Source: JAWXBK01 sp034439975 (GTDB lineage Bacteria; Pseudomonadota; Alphaproteobacteria; Dongiales; Dongiaceae). Taken from it: a DNA stretch of 61,995 nucleotides. Below the pieces are notes generated by a model. It did not search any database and was not told the DNA's origin. It worked only from the letters and a program-made list of their open reading frames with translations. This document shows, piece by piece, positions 43,493 to 51,915 of this stretch. A program made the translations under genes and the position numbers. Position 1 is the first letter of the stretch; the number at the start of each line of letters is the position of its first letter. The stretch spans positions 1 through 61,995 of the forward strand of contig JAWXBK010000139.1 in the NCBI GenBank assembly GCA_034439975.1, given 5' to 3'.

Positions 43493-44710
43493 GTGAACGA
43501 CACGCAACGCACAGCCCCGACCGGTTCGCCGACGCTCGCGCGGATCCGCCCCGAGATGGAGGAACTGCCGGAATCGCATATCGTCGCGGTCTGGCAGCTC
43601 GGATTCGAGGTCGAGGACGTTGTCGGCCTGTGGGTCGGCGAGGGCGATCTGCCGACGCCGAAATTCATCTGCGATGCCGCCGCGCAATCGCTCGCCAACG
43701 GCGAGACGTTCTATACCTACAAACGCGGCCTGCCGGAACTACGCCAGGCAATCGCGACCTATCACGAAGGGCTGCACGGCCACGCCGTCGATGTCGAGCG
43801 CGTCATCGTCACCAGCGCCGGCATGAGCGCGATCATGCTGGCAACCCAGGCGATCATCGGCCGCGGCGACAACGGCATCGTCGTCTCGCCGATCTGGCCG
43901 AATGCGGCGGCGGCCATGCGCATCGTCGGCGCCGAAGTGCGCGAGGTCGGGCTCGATGCGACACCGTCGGGCTGGAAGCTCGACATTGCGCGGCTCGAGG
44001 CTGCCTGCGATGAGAATACGCGTGCGATCTATATCGCGACGCCCGGCAATCCGACCGGCTGGCTCGCGGAAAGCCACGAGATCAAGGCGATCATGGATCT
44101 CGCACGCCGGCGCGGCATCTGGGCCGTAGCCGACGAAGTCTATAACCGATTCGTCTACGACCGGCCCCCGGGCGCATCGGGTGTGACTTCGGCGCCGTCT
44201 TTCCTGGCCGAAGCGGCACAGGACGACCCGCTGATCGTCGTGCATTCCTTCTCGAAGGCCTGGGCGATGACCGGCTGGCGCATGGGCTGGATGATCGCGC
44301 CGGAACGACTCGGCACCACGATCGACAAACTGATCGAATACAATACCTCGGGCGCGCAACCATTTCTGCAGCGCGCCTGCATCGTCGCGATCGAGCAGGG
44401 CGAAGGGTTTGTGGCCGAAATGGTCGAGCGCTGCCGCCGCGCGCGCGATCTCACGATCCAGCGGCTCTCCGCGATGAAGCGCGTGCATCTCGTGCCGGCA
44501 CCGGCGGCCTTCTATCAGATGTTCTCGATCGATGGATCCGGCGACACGCTGGAATTCGCCAAGCGCATGGTCCGCGAGGCACGCGTGGGCCTAGCACCGG
44601 GCAGCGCCTTCGGCCAAGGCGGCGAGAAACATTTCCGCCTCTGTTATGCCTGCTCGACCGAGCGCATCTCAAAGGCAATGGATCGGCTCGAGGCGTTCTT
44701 AGAGAAATAG
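43493..44710 (+). CDS. PLP-dependent aminotransferase, class I (second gene)
   Basis: Fold-type I aminotransferase, 405 aa, GTG start. Motifs are GEGDLPTPKFICDAA, TYKRGLPELRQAI, SPIWPNAAAAM, ATPGNPTGWLA, ADEVYNRFVYD and the PLP lysine HSFSKAWAMTGWRMGW. It resembles aspartate/tyrosine-type aminotransferases. It is only distantly related to the other aminotransferase in the cluster and is convergent with the LysR gene. Confidence 0.9.
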   Translation: MNDTQRTAPTGSPTLARIRPEMEELPESHIVAVWQLGFEVEDVVGLWVGEGDLPTPKFICDAAAQSLANGETFYTYKRGLPELRQAIATYHEGLHGHAVDVERVIVTSAGMSAIMLATQAIIGRGDNGIVVSPIWPNAAAAMRIVGAEVREVGLDATPSGWKLDIARLEAACDENTRAIYIATPGNPTGWLAESHEIKAIMDLARRRGIWAVADEVYNRFVYDRPPGASGVTSAPSFLAEAAQDDPLIVVHSFSKAWAMTGWRMGWMIAPERLGTTIDKLIEYNTSGAQPFLQRACIVAIEQGEGFVAEMVERCRRARDLTIQRLSAMKRVHLVPAPAAFYQMFSIDGSGDTLEFAKRMVREARVGLAPGSAFGQGGEKHFRLCYACSTERISKAMDRLEAFLEK

Positions 44711-44717
44711 CGGCTGG

Positions 44718-45698
44718 CTACGCGCCGCGGCTGCCGCTCCGGCGGGTCGGCACCGATACGGCTGGCGCGATGTTACGTTCTGTTGCCGCGGGCGCCGGCC
44801 CCGGCTTCTCGCCGGTCACCTCTTCGATGATCCAGTCGCGGAACACGGCGACTTTCGGCCGCTCGCGATAGGGCGGCGGCATCACCAGCCAGTAGGCATA
44901 TTCGGTTTCGATCGTCAGATCGAACGGCTTGATCAGGCGGCCGGCGATGAGATCGTCGGCGACGAGAATCTGCTGCGTCAGCGCAACGCCGAGCCCGGCG
45001 ATCGCCGCCTGCAACATCAGCGCCGAATTGTTGAAACTGAGCGCGTGCTTGAGATCGGCTTCGTCGACGCCGGCCGCCTTGAACCATTCGGCCCAGAAAT
45101 TGCCGCGCCAGTCATAGTCGCGCAGCAGCGTGTGCTTGAAGAGATCCGACGGCTCGCGAATCGGATCGGCGCCTTCGAGCAGTTTCGGCGAACAGACCGG
45201 GAAATGATTCTCGGCCAGCAATCGCTCGGCGCTGACGCCCGGCCATTTGCCGAGCCCGTGCCGGATCGCGACGTCGACATCGTCGCGCGCGAAATCGACG
45301 ATGCGCTCGTCGGCGGCGATGCGCACGTCGATATCCGGATGGCGCGCGCGGAAGCTGCCGAGATGCGGCACCAGCCAGCGCGCGGCGAAGGACGGCATGC
45401 AGGTGACGGTGAGCGGGCCGGCGGTGCGCCGGCGCAAAAGCTTGAGCGAGGCATCGGCGAGCCGGTCGAAGGCGTCCTGCACCTGCGGCCAATAGGTCTG
45501 GCCGGCTTCGGTCAAGCGCAGGCCGCGGCCCTGACGGCGAAACAGTTTCACGCCGAGCGCCTCTTCGAGCGCCTTGATCTGATGACTGATCGCGGAGTGC
45601 GTGACGTTCAACTCGTCGGCCGCCTTCGACAGCGACAGATGGCGCGCCGCGCAGGCGAAATATCGCAGCGATTTTAACGGGGGTATCGAGTCTTGCAT
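44718..45698 (-). CDS. LysR family transcriptional regulator (GcvA-like)
   Basis: LysR-type regulator, 326 aa. The N-terminal helix-turn-helix is KSLRYFACAARHLSLSKAADELNVTHSAISHQIKALEEALG, typical of GcvA-like LTTRs; the C-terminal part is a substrate-binding domain with LTVTCMPSFAARWLVPHL. The ATG at 45698 leaves the T-N11-A operator upstream; a longer frame to 45767 would run over that operator. Its effector is unknown. Likely targets are the divergent DUF1127 gene and itself. Confidence 0.9.
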   Translation of the reverse strand: MQDSIPPLKSLRYFACAARHLSLSKAADELNVTHSAISHQIKALEEALGVKLFRRQGRGLRLTEAGQTYWPQVQDAFDRLADASLKLLRRRTAGPLTVTCMPSFAARWLVPHLGSFRARHPDIDVRIAADERIVDFARDDVDVAIRHGLGKWPGVSAERLLAENHFPVCSPKLLEGADPIREPSDLFKHTLLRDYDWRGNFWAEWFKAAGVDEADLKHALSFNNSALMLQAAIAGLGVALTQQILVADDLIAGRLIKPFDLTIETEYAYWLVMPPPYRERPKVAVFRDWIIEEVTGEKPGPAPAATERNIAPAVSVPTRRSGSRGA

Positions 45699-45710
45699 GG
45701 TCGATCCATC

Positions 45711-45727
45711 TGTTAGATTGGCTAACA
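45711..45727. promoter_or_regulatory. LysR-type operator (T-N11-A palindrome)
   Basis: TGTTAG-ATTGG-CTAACA, a perfect 6-bp inverted repeat with a 5-base centre, contains the T-N11-A core TTAGATTGGCTAA. It lies 12 bases before the LysR start codon and upstream of the divergent DUF1127 gene, the classic LTTR position. Confidence 0.6.
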
Positions 45728-45738
45728 GTTGAAGGTAG

Positions 45739-45767
45739 AAAATGTCGTTTGTGGATGCCTCTGTCAA
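45739..45767 (-). promoter_or_regulatory. Candidate promoter of the LysR gene
   Basis: Minus strand: perfect TTGACA (45767-45762), 17-base spacer, weak CATTTT (45744-45739). The palindromic operator lies just downstream, so binding would block transcription start or elongation (autorepression). Confidence 0.35.
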
Positions 45768-45849
45768 CCGTCATGTTCCCTTCATCGAGGCCGGAAACAC
45801 GGGCCTTTCAGCCCCCGGAGAGACCGGGTCAATTGTGAGGAGATCGACT

Positions 45850-46095
45850 ATGACGAACCATGCCGAACCGGCTTTCCTGCATGCCGATTGCCCCGCCGTC
45901 CGGGCAGCGCGTCGTCCGGTAGGCAGCCTCGTCGCCAGCGCGCTCACGCGCGGTGTCGAAACCCTGTTCGCCTGGCAGGAGCGCGCCAACCAGCGCTTCC
46001 ATCTGCGCCAGTTCGACGACCGCGCGTTGCGCGATATCGGCCTCTCCCGGGCCGACGTCGAGGCGGAATCGGGCAAACCCTTCTGGATGGGCTAA
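45850..46095 (+). CDS. DUF1127 protein (copy 1)
   Basis: Small alphaproteobacterial DUF1127 protein, 81 aa; members are implicated in RNA binding and phosphate/carbon adaptation. The C-terminal domain is QFDDRALRDIGLSRADVEAE and ends KPFW. A GAGGAG ribosome site precedes the ATG; the frame is open back to 45742 without homology. Its promoter region overlaps the LysR operator. A strong terminator follows about 80 bases after the stop. Confidence 0.85.
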   Translation: MTNHAEPAFLHADCPAVRAARRPVGSLVASALTRGVETLFAWQERANQRFHLRQFDDRALRDIGLSRADVEAESGKPFWMG

Positions 46096-46177
46096 GCGCC
46101 CGTCCCCGGGGCGTCCCAAGCGCCCCCGGATCTTGTTCCCTGACAGCCGGCTTATCCCCTTTTGCCGGCCTGCCTTC

Positions 46178-46207
46178 CGGGTGACCGAAAGGTCACCCGA
46201 TTTTCTT
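46178..46207 (+). terminator. Rho-independent terminator after DUF1127 copy 1
   Basis: CGGGTGACC (46178-46186) pairs with GGTCACCCG (46191-46199) around a GAAA tetraloop, followed by ATTTTCTT. A textbook stable hairpin. Confidence 0.85.
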
Positions 46208-46354
46208 CCCGGGCGATCCCGCGGATCACCCGACATTCGTCCGGCCGTCCGAATATTCCGGGGGGCGCAAGCGCCGGATAGAGACGAAACAGACAGCGCG
46301 CGACATTTCGCGAGACGACCAGAGCCCAACGACAAGACGTTAAGGAGCACGACC

Positions 46355-46579
46355 ATGACCACGCGACACGCGACCCTGCACCATCATCACGCCACGCATT
46401 CGGCCGGGAGCATCCTCCGCGATGGTCTCGCGCGCGTCTTCGGCGCGTTCGATGTCTGGCAGGAACGCGCGCAGATGCGGCGCGGGCTCGCGACGATGGA
46501 CGACCGGCTGCTGCGCGATATCGGCCTCACCCGCGCCGACGTGAAGCAGGAGCTCGGCAAGCCATTCTGGCGGAAGTGA
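46355..46579 (+). CDS. DUF1127 protein (copy 2)
   Basis: Second DUF1127 protein, 74 aa, with a His-rich N-terminus (TLHHHHATH) and the same C-terminal pattern (ATMDDRLLRDIGLTRADVKQE, ending KPFWRK). Ribosome site AAGGAG 8 bases before the ATG. It is separated from copy 1 by a terminator, so it is an independent unit although the two arose by duplication. Confidence 0.85.
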   Translation: MTTRHATLHHHHATHSAGSILRDGLARVFGAFDVWQERAQMRRGLATMDDRLLRDIGLTRADVKQELGKPFWRK

Positions 46580-46649
46580 GAGCGACGGTCTAGCGTTGCG
46601 CCGATGCCGCCTCGCCCCGATATGCGCCGGCGGCGTAAGGGAGGGCGAC

Positions 46650-47162
46650 ATGGAAATCGCGGCGCTGCGCCGGACGGCACGTTTCAATCGCTGGGCGAAT
46701 GAGCGGCTTGCCGCAAGCTGTGCCGACCTGTCGGACGCTGACTGGACGCGCGCTTTACCCGGTGCCTTCCCAAACCTGTGCGACACGCTCACGCACATCG
46801 CCGAAATCGACGGCCTCTGGATGATGCGCGGCGGGCGCGCGAGCGCTTTGCCGGTCCGCACCGGCGCGATCGTGTCCCCGGGCGATTTTGCCTCGACACG
46901 ACGCGCGATCGATGCGGCGATCGTCGGCTGGCTCGCCACGCTCGATGAGAATGCACTGTCGCAACCGCTGGTCTTTCGCGACACGGAAGGCGTCGAACGA
47001 CGGCCGACACTCGGCGCCGGGCTCGCGCATTTGTTCGATCACCAGAGTTTCCACCGCGGCGAGGCCTGCACGATGCTGACGGCGCTTGGCGCCGTTCCGC
47101 CGCCGCTCGACATGCTGGATTTCTTCGACAGCGATCCAGGCGACGGCAAGCCCGCGCGCTAG
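46650..47162 (+). CDS. DinB family protein
   Basis: DinB-like four-helix metal-binding protein, 170 aa; some members are bacillithiol or mycothiol S-transferases, most are uncharacterised. The metal His residues are in DTLTHIAEID and in HLFDHQSFHRGEA, as expected. GGGAGG precedes the ATG at 46650. The stop TAG is part of CTAG, which is also the stop of the convergent methyltransferase gene. Confidence 0.85.
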   Translation: MEIAALRRTARFNRWANERLAASCADLSDADWTRALPGAFPNLCDTLTHIAEIDGLWMMRGGRASALPVRTGAIVSPGDFASTRRAIDAAIVGWLATLDENALSQPLVFRDTEGVERRPTLGAGLAHLFDHQSFHRGEACTMLTALGAVPPPLDMLDFFDSDPGDGKPAR

Positions 47163-48409
47163 AGACCCGGTGCTTTCAGGAAAAGCCGGTTCAGTGCGTT
47201 GAACGTCTCGTAGGTGGCGCGGAAATCCGCTTCGACCCGCGCGACATCCTTGCCCTGGGCGACCGCCGCAACGATCTCGCCGATCGAACGCTTGCCGTCG
47301 ACCAAAGCGAGGATCGGGCCGGCACGCGACGGCAGCGGCAATTTCAGCGTGAGCCCATCGGCCTGTACGGTGATGCCCGCACCCGGTTTCAGACCCTGCG
47401 CCAGCGCGGGCCCGTCGAATCCTTTCAGGACCGGAATCAATGAACGATCGTCGGGCGAGGCGATGCGGTCTGCCGATTCGCCGGCGCGCACCAGATAGGC
47501 GATATGGGTCTTGATGTTGCCGGCGAGCTTTTCGGCGAACGCGGCCCGTTCGAGCCAGGGCAGCAAGGCGAGCTGTTTCAGCAAGGCCGGATCGTTGAGA
47601 TAGCGCTCGGGCTGATAGCGCCAGGGTTCGATCAGTGCTGCGATTTCGAGCCGCGCGCCGCCGACGAGTTCGATTAGTTCGGGCAACAGAAAGGCGCGGT
47701 CGCGCGCATGCAGCAGCAGATCCTGGAGCCCCGCATCGCCACCCGCAAGATGATCGGCGATCGCCGGATTGCGGCGAAACCGATTGGTCGCCGGCAACTG
47801 CTTCAGCAGACGCCGCGTGAGATCGAGCCGCTGCGGCAGCGGCATTGCATCGGCGATCGCGCGCAGCATCGCCTGCGTGTCGTAGACGCCGCTGCGACCG
47901 AGCTCGCCATAGACCATGATGCCCATGCCGCCGCCCGGTGCGAGATGAGCCGCCAGCGTCGTCAGCGCAGCGGCGGGATCGGCCAGATGATGCAGCACGC
48001 CGCAGCAATCGATATAGTCGTAGGGGCCCGGCGCGAGGGTTGCCATATCCTCGATCGCGCCGGCGACGAAGCGGATCGTATCGAGTTTGCGTGCTTCGGC
48101 GCGCGCCGTTGCGATCGCGCGCGCGGCATTGGCAATATCGAGATAGACGATCTCGGCCGGCCAGTTTGCATCCTTGAGATGCTGCGCGAGCATGATCGTG
48201 CCGTCGCCGCTGCCGCCGCCGGCTACGAGCACGCGCAGCTTCTTCGGCATTGCGGCACCGCCGGCGAAGAGATAATGCCGCATTTCGAGCAGATGGCTGG
48301 GCGAGCCTTCGACCAGGCGTTTCGCCTCATCCTTCGGATCGCGTGCCGGATAAGGATGCGCTTCGTATTGCGCACAGACCTGGTCGCCTTGCGGCTTGTT
48401 CGTTGTCAT
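47159..48409 (-). CDS. SAM-dependent methyltransferase with C-terminal extension
   Basis: Class I methyltransferase, 416 aa. SAM motif VLVAGGGSGDGTIMLA, acidic residue in VYLDIANAA, and DYIDCCGVLHHLADPAAAL define the catalytic part (residues 60-200). The C-terminal half ends with a PqqD-like/winged-helix segment (LVDGKRSIGEIVAAVAQG). Substrate unknown. The last four bases are shared with DinB. Confidence 0.85.
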   Translation of the reverse strand: MTTNKPQGDQVCAQYEAHPYPARDPKDEAKRLVEGSPSHLLEMRHYLFAGGAAMPKKLRVLVAGGGSGDGTIMLAQHLKDANWPAEIVYLDIANAARAIATARAEARKLDTIRFVAGAIEDMATLAPGPYDYIDCCGVLHHLADPAAALTTLAAHLAPGGGMGIMVYGELGRSGVYDTQAMLRAIADAMPLPQRLDLTRRLLKQLPATNRFRRNPAIADHLAGGDAGLQDLLLHARDRAFLLPELIELVGGARLEIAALIEPWRYQPERYLNDPALLKQLALLPWLERAAFAEKLAGNIKTHIAYLVRAGESADRIASPDDRSLIPVLKGFDGPALAQGLKPGAGITVQADGLTLKLPLPSRAGPILALVDGKRSIGEIVAAVAQGKDVARVEADFRATYETFNALNRLFLKAPGL

Positions 48410-48422
48410 CTTGTCGGGCGGC

Positions 48423-49424
48423 CTAATCCAGTCTCCGGCCGGTCGTCAGTACGATCTTGCCGGTCGCCTTGCGGTCGCGCAGCAGTGCGAGCGCGGACGC
48501 CGCATCCGCAAGGTCGTAGCGCGCCGAGATATGCGGCTTCAGCTTGCCCTCGCCCCACCAGGCGAAGAGCTGCACCATCGCGTCGCGGATCGCATCGGGC
48601 CGGTTTTTGAGCCACGATCCGAAATTGAAACCGAGCGCCGCGACATTCTTCACCAAAAGGATGTTCGCCGGGATCTGCGGCACGCTGCCGCCGGCAAAAC
48701 CGACGACGACGAGACGCGCGTTCCAGTTCGCCTGGCGCAGCACCTTGTCGAATGTATCGCCGCCGACCGGATCGAACACGACATCGGGGCCATCGCCTCC
48801 CGGGCCGCCCTTGCAGATCAATTTCAGGCGCTCGCGCAGATCTTCCTTGCGATAGTCGATCAGAAAATCGGCGCCATGCGCTTTAGCCAGCGCTAACTTG
48901 TCGGCATCGCCGGCGCAGGCAATCACTTCCGCACCCATCGCCTTGCCGACTTCGACCGTCGTCAATCCAACACCGCCGGCAGCACCCAGCACCAGCAGAC
49001 GTTCGCCGGGCTGCAACCGGCCGGGCCAGGCGAGCGCGCCATAGGCCGTCCCGTAGGCGATCGCGAACCCGGCGGCGGTCGCGAAATCCATGCTGTCCGG
49101 CAGTCGCACGATTCGCGACACGGGCGCCGTCATGTATTCGGCGAACGCGCCCTTTGCGATCACCAGTACGCGCGCGCCGATCAGATCGCGCGGCAGATTC
49201 TTGCCGGCCGCCACGACGCGCCCGGCCGCTTCCATGCCGGGCACGAAAGGCGGCGTCTGCGGTTCCTGATACTGGCCGGCGAGCAAGACGAGGTCCGCAA
49301 AATTGCAGCTGGCGGCCGCGACTTCGACGGTGACCTCGTCCTGCCCCGGATCGGCCGGCTGCGCGCGATCCTCGAGTGCGAGCTGTTCGATACCACCGAG
49401 GGCGCGGGCGATAACGGCGCGCAT
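48423..49424 (-). CDS. NADPH:quinone oxidoreductase family protein
   Basis: Zinc-free medium-chain reductase, 333 aa. It begins MRAVIARALGGIEQLALED, with NFADLVLLAGQYQ, the NADPH fold VLGAAGGVGLTTVEVGKAMGA, and VVFDPVGGDTFDKVLR. Two bases separate its ATG from the asparaginase TGA, and 13 bases separate it from the methyltransferase, so the three form an operon. Confidence 0.9.
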   Translation of the reverse strand: MRAVIARALGGIEQLALEDRAQPADPGQDEVTVEVAAASCNFADLVLLAGQYQEPQTPPFVPGMEAAGRVVAAGKNLPRDLIGARVLVIAKGAFAEYMTAPVSRIVRLPDSMDFATAAGFAIAYGTAYGALAWPGRLQPGERLLVLGAAGGVGLTTVEVGKAMGAEVIACAGDADKLALAKAHGADFLIDYRKEDLRERLKLICKGGPGGDGPDVVFDPVGGDTFDKVLRQANWNARLVVVGFAGGSVPQIPANILLVKNVAALGFNFGSWLKNRPDAIRDAMVQLFAWWGEGKLKPHISARYDLADAASALALLRDRKATGKIVLTTGRRLD

Positions 49425-49426
49425 GA

Positions 49427-50479
49427 TCAGAACGGACTTTCGGCGGCGCGGCGCGCGCGCCCGACTTCGAGACCCGCGCGATTCAAAACTGGCGGGCTCA
49501 GGAGATCGACGAGCTCGGCCTGCTCCGACTCGGTGATGATGCCGAGATGACAGAGCGTCATGCCCATCGCCACTTCCGCCGCGCGGCCCGCGCCATCGTC
49601 GCATTTGATCGCGATGCCGAGCCCCTGCTGTGGCAGGATTGCGATATAGAAACCTTCCGCACCGCCCTTGAGCGCGGCGCGATTGCCGAGCGCGGTCATG
49701 AGGCGCGTGCCGAAGCGACCGCTGCCACCGACCATGAACGGTTCGGCAATCATCGCAGCAACGATGCGCCGCGCGGCGGCGGCACGATGATCGGGCAGTG
49801 CGGCGGGATCTGCGAGCCGCGCCATCGCCATCGCGGTATGGCGGAGCGGAATGCCGATCACCGGAATGCCACAACCGTCGATGCCTTTGGGCGCGTGGCC
49901 GAGATCGAGGCCGGTCATCTGTTCGAGCGTGCCGAGAATGCGTTGCTGCACCGGATGATCGAGCTTGATATAGCCTTTCGTCTTCTCGCCCTTGTGCATG
50001 GCGGTCGAGAGAAACCCGGTATGTTTGCCCGAACAGTTATTGTAGATTGCGACGGCTTCGTCGCCGGCGACGATGCGGCGCAGCGCCGCCGCCTCGTGAT
50101 AGGGCAGTTGCGGACCGCATTCGAGATCGCTTTCGGTAAGACCGATCTTCGCAAGCCAGACGCGCACGGTTTCGACATGGCGCTCTTCGCCGGAATGCGA
50201 GGCGCAGGCGAGCGCAATCTCGGCATCGCCAAGGCCGAAGCGATCGGCCGCACCGGTTTCGATCAGCGGCAACGCCTGCAGCGGCTTCAGCGACGAGCGC
50301 GCATAGACCGGCCGTTCTATATCGCCCCATTGCCGCAGGATGCGACCCGATGCATCCGATACCGCGATGGCGGCGCGATGCCGGCTCTCGACCGCATTGC
50401 CGCGCGTCACCTCGACCAGCAACGGATCGACGCCGGTCTGTTGCAGCGATTCGGGCCGATGCGAGTGGCCTTCGTTCAT
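49427..50479 (-). CDS. L-asparaginase, Rhizobium etli type
   Basis: Asparaginase II of the R. etli-like class (unrelated to EcAII), 350 aa. The Ser-Lys dyad sits in SSLKPLQALPLIETG and the second Ser-containing motif is SHSGEERHVETV; NNCSGKHTG and KCDDGAGRAAEVA complete the active site. The ATG at 50479 has GAGG upstream; a longer frame to 50608 overlaps the divergent RNA methyltransferase region. First gene of the asparaginase-oxidoreductase-methyltransferase operon. Confidence 0.88.
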   Translation of the reverse strand: MNEGHSHRPESLQQTGVDPLLVEVTRGNAVESRHRAAIAVSDASGRILRQWGDIERPVYARSSLKPLQALPLIETGAADRFGLGDAEIALACASHSGEERHVETVRVWLAKIGLTESDLECGPQLPYHEAAALRRIVAGDEAVAIYNNCSGKHTGFLSTAMHKGEKTKGYIKLDHPVQQRILGTLEQMTGLDLGHAPKGIDGCGIPVIGIPLRHTAMAMARLADPAALPDHRAAAARRIVAAMIAEPFMVGGSGRFGTRLMTALGNRAALKGGAEGFYIAILPQQGLGIAIKCDDGAGRAAEVAMGMTLCHLGIITESEQAELVDLLSPPVLNRAGLEVGRARRAAESPF

Positions 50480-50606
50480 GGAACCTCGCGGGTTCGTTGG
50501 GACCGGCCGGGTCGGACGAGGCGAATCCCCGGACAGCCGATGCGGCGGAACCTTGCCTCCTGGCACGCGGCGATGCAACGTGGCGGTGCGGCACCGGGGG
50601 CAGGAC

Positions 50607-51161
50607 ATGCGCGGCTATTTCGGGATCGGCGTCGAGGGGATCAGCAAGCCCGCCAATCTGGGGGCGCTGATGCGCACGGCCCATGCGTTCGGGGCAAGCT
50701 TCGTGTTCACCATCGGTGCTGCGTTCGATGCCAAACGCACGGCCGATGCCGACACGGCGGCGAGCCAGCAGAGCGTGCCGCTGCATGTCTATCCCGATCT
50801 CGCGCATTTCATGTTGCCCGAAGGCTGCCAGCTCGTCGGGCTCGAACTGGTCGACGAGGCGGTCGCACTGCCGAGCTTCCGCCATCCGACGCGCGCGGCC
50901 TATGTGCTGGGTGCCGAGCGCGCTTCGCTCTCGCCGGCTCTGATCGAGCGTTGCGATTTCATCGTGCGCATTCCGGGCCGGTTCTGCGTCAACCTGTCGG
51001 TCGCGGGCGCGATTGCGATGTATGATCGCATGATCTCGCTCGGCCGGTTCGCGGAGCGGCCGGTCCGCGCCGGCGGCCCGACAGCGCCCCGCCCGACGCA
51101 TAAGCATGGCGACCCGGTCTGGAAGCGCAAACAGAAGGCGCGCGCGAAGGCTGCCCGATAG
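50607..51161 (+). CDS. TrmH-family RNA methyltransferase
   Basis: SpoU/TrmH-type SPOUT methyltransferase, 184 aa. Motifs are GISKPANLGALMRTAHAFGA, YVLGAERASLSPALIERCDF, and the knot IPGRFCVNLSVAGAIAMYD; a basic C-terminal tail (KHGDPVWKRKQKARAKAAR) probably binds RNA. The ATG at 50607 has a G-rich ribosome site; the frame is open far upstream over the asparaginase start without homology. Confidence 0.9.
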   Translation: MRGYFGIGVEGISKPANLGALMRTAHAFGASFVFTIGAAFDAKRTADADTAASQQSVPLHVYPDLAHFMLPEGCQLVGLELVDEAVALPSFRHPTRAAYVLGAERASLSPALIERCDFIVRIPGRFCVNLSVAGAIAMYDRMISLGRFAERPVRAGGPTAPRPTHKHGDPVWKRKQKARAKAAR

Positions 51162-51302
51162 GGTGCCGCGCATGCCGGCGCGGATCGGCCCCGAACGTCC
51201 GTCCGGCGCAAGAAGGCTGAAGAAATTGCCATGCCGATGCCTCAATCGCGGGGCATATTGCGGCGTTGCCCGTGGACCCGACCTCACGATAGATTGCCCG
51301 CC

Positions 51303-51809
51303 ATGAAACGCATTGCTTCAGCCCTGATCTCGGCCGCCCTGGCGGTCATGCTCGGTACCTCCGCCGGCCTTGCCGCGGAACGAATCGGGCAGTTCGAAAA
51401 TTGGGAAGTCGTCACCTTCGAGGAGGACGGCAAGACCGGTTGCTATCTGATGACGCGGCCGGAAAAGCAGGAAGGCAACTACACCGAACGCGGCCCGACC
51501 GCCGCCTTCGTCACGCACCGGCCGTCGGCCGGCGAAGTCGGCGTCGTATCGATTGCCGCCGGCTATGCCTATGACCCGGCAGCGACCCCGCGCCTCGAGA
51601 TCGGCGGCGAAAGTTTCAATTTGTTCGCGCAGGGCGAGAATGCCTGGGCGAACGACGACGACGATCCGCGCATCGTCAATGCGATGAAGCGTGGCAACGA
51701 GATGGTGGTGGTCGGCGTTTCCGCGCGCGGCACCGAGACGCGCGACACTTTTTCGCTGATCGGCTTCACCAGGGCCTACGAGGCAGCCGCCGCAGCCTGC
51801 GGCCTCTAG
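51303..51809 (+). CDS. IalB-like secreted protein
   Basis: Exported protein of the invasion-associated locus B family, 168 aa. Signal peptide MKRIASALISAALAVMLGTSAGLAA, then the family feature FENWEVVTFEEDGKTGCYLM with a Cys, and a C-terminal AAACGL providing the second Cys, likely a disulfide. Such proteins are common in free-living alphaproteobacteria and do not imply invasion. Periplasmic. Confidence 0.82.
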   Translation: MKRIASALISAALAVMLGTSAGLAAERIGQFENWEVVTFEEDGKTGCYLMTRPEKQEGNYTERGPTAAFVTHRPSAGEVGVVSIAAGYAYDPAATPRLEIGGESFNLFAQGENAWANDDDDPRIVNAMKRGNEMVVVGVSARGTETRDTFSLIGFTRAYEAAAAACGL

Positions 51810-51915
51810 CAGACGGCGACGTCGCCCGCACAGACGCGGACGTTCGCACGCACCGGATTGACGCCCCCGATCTCTCGGATCCGGGGCATGCCGGTTTGGA
51901 GTATCGGACAAGATC

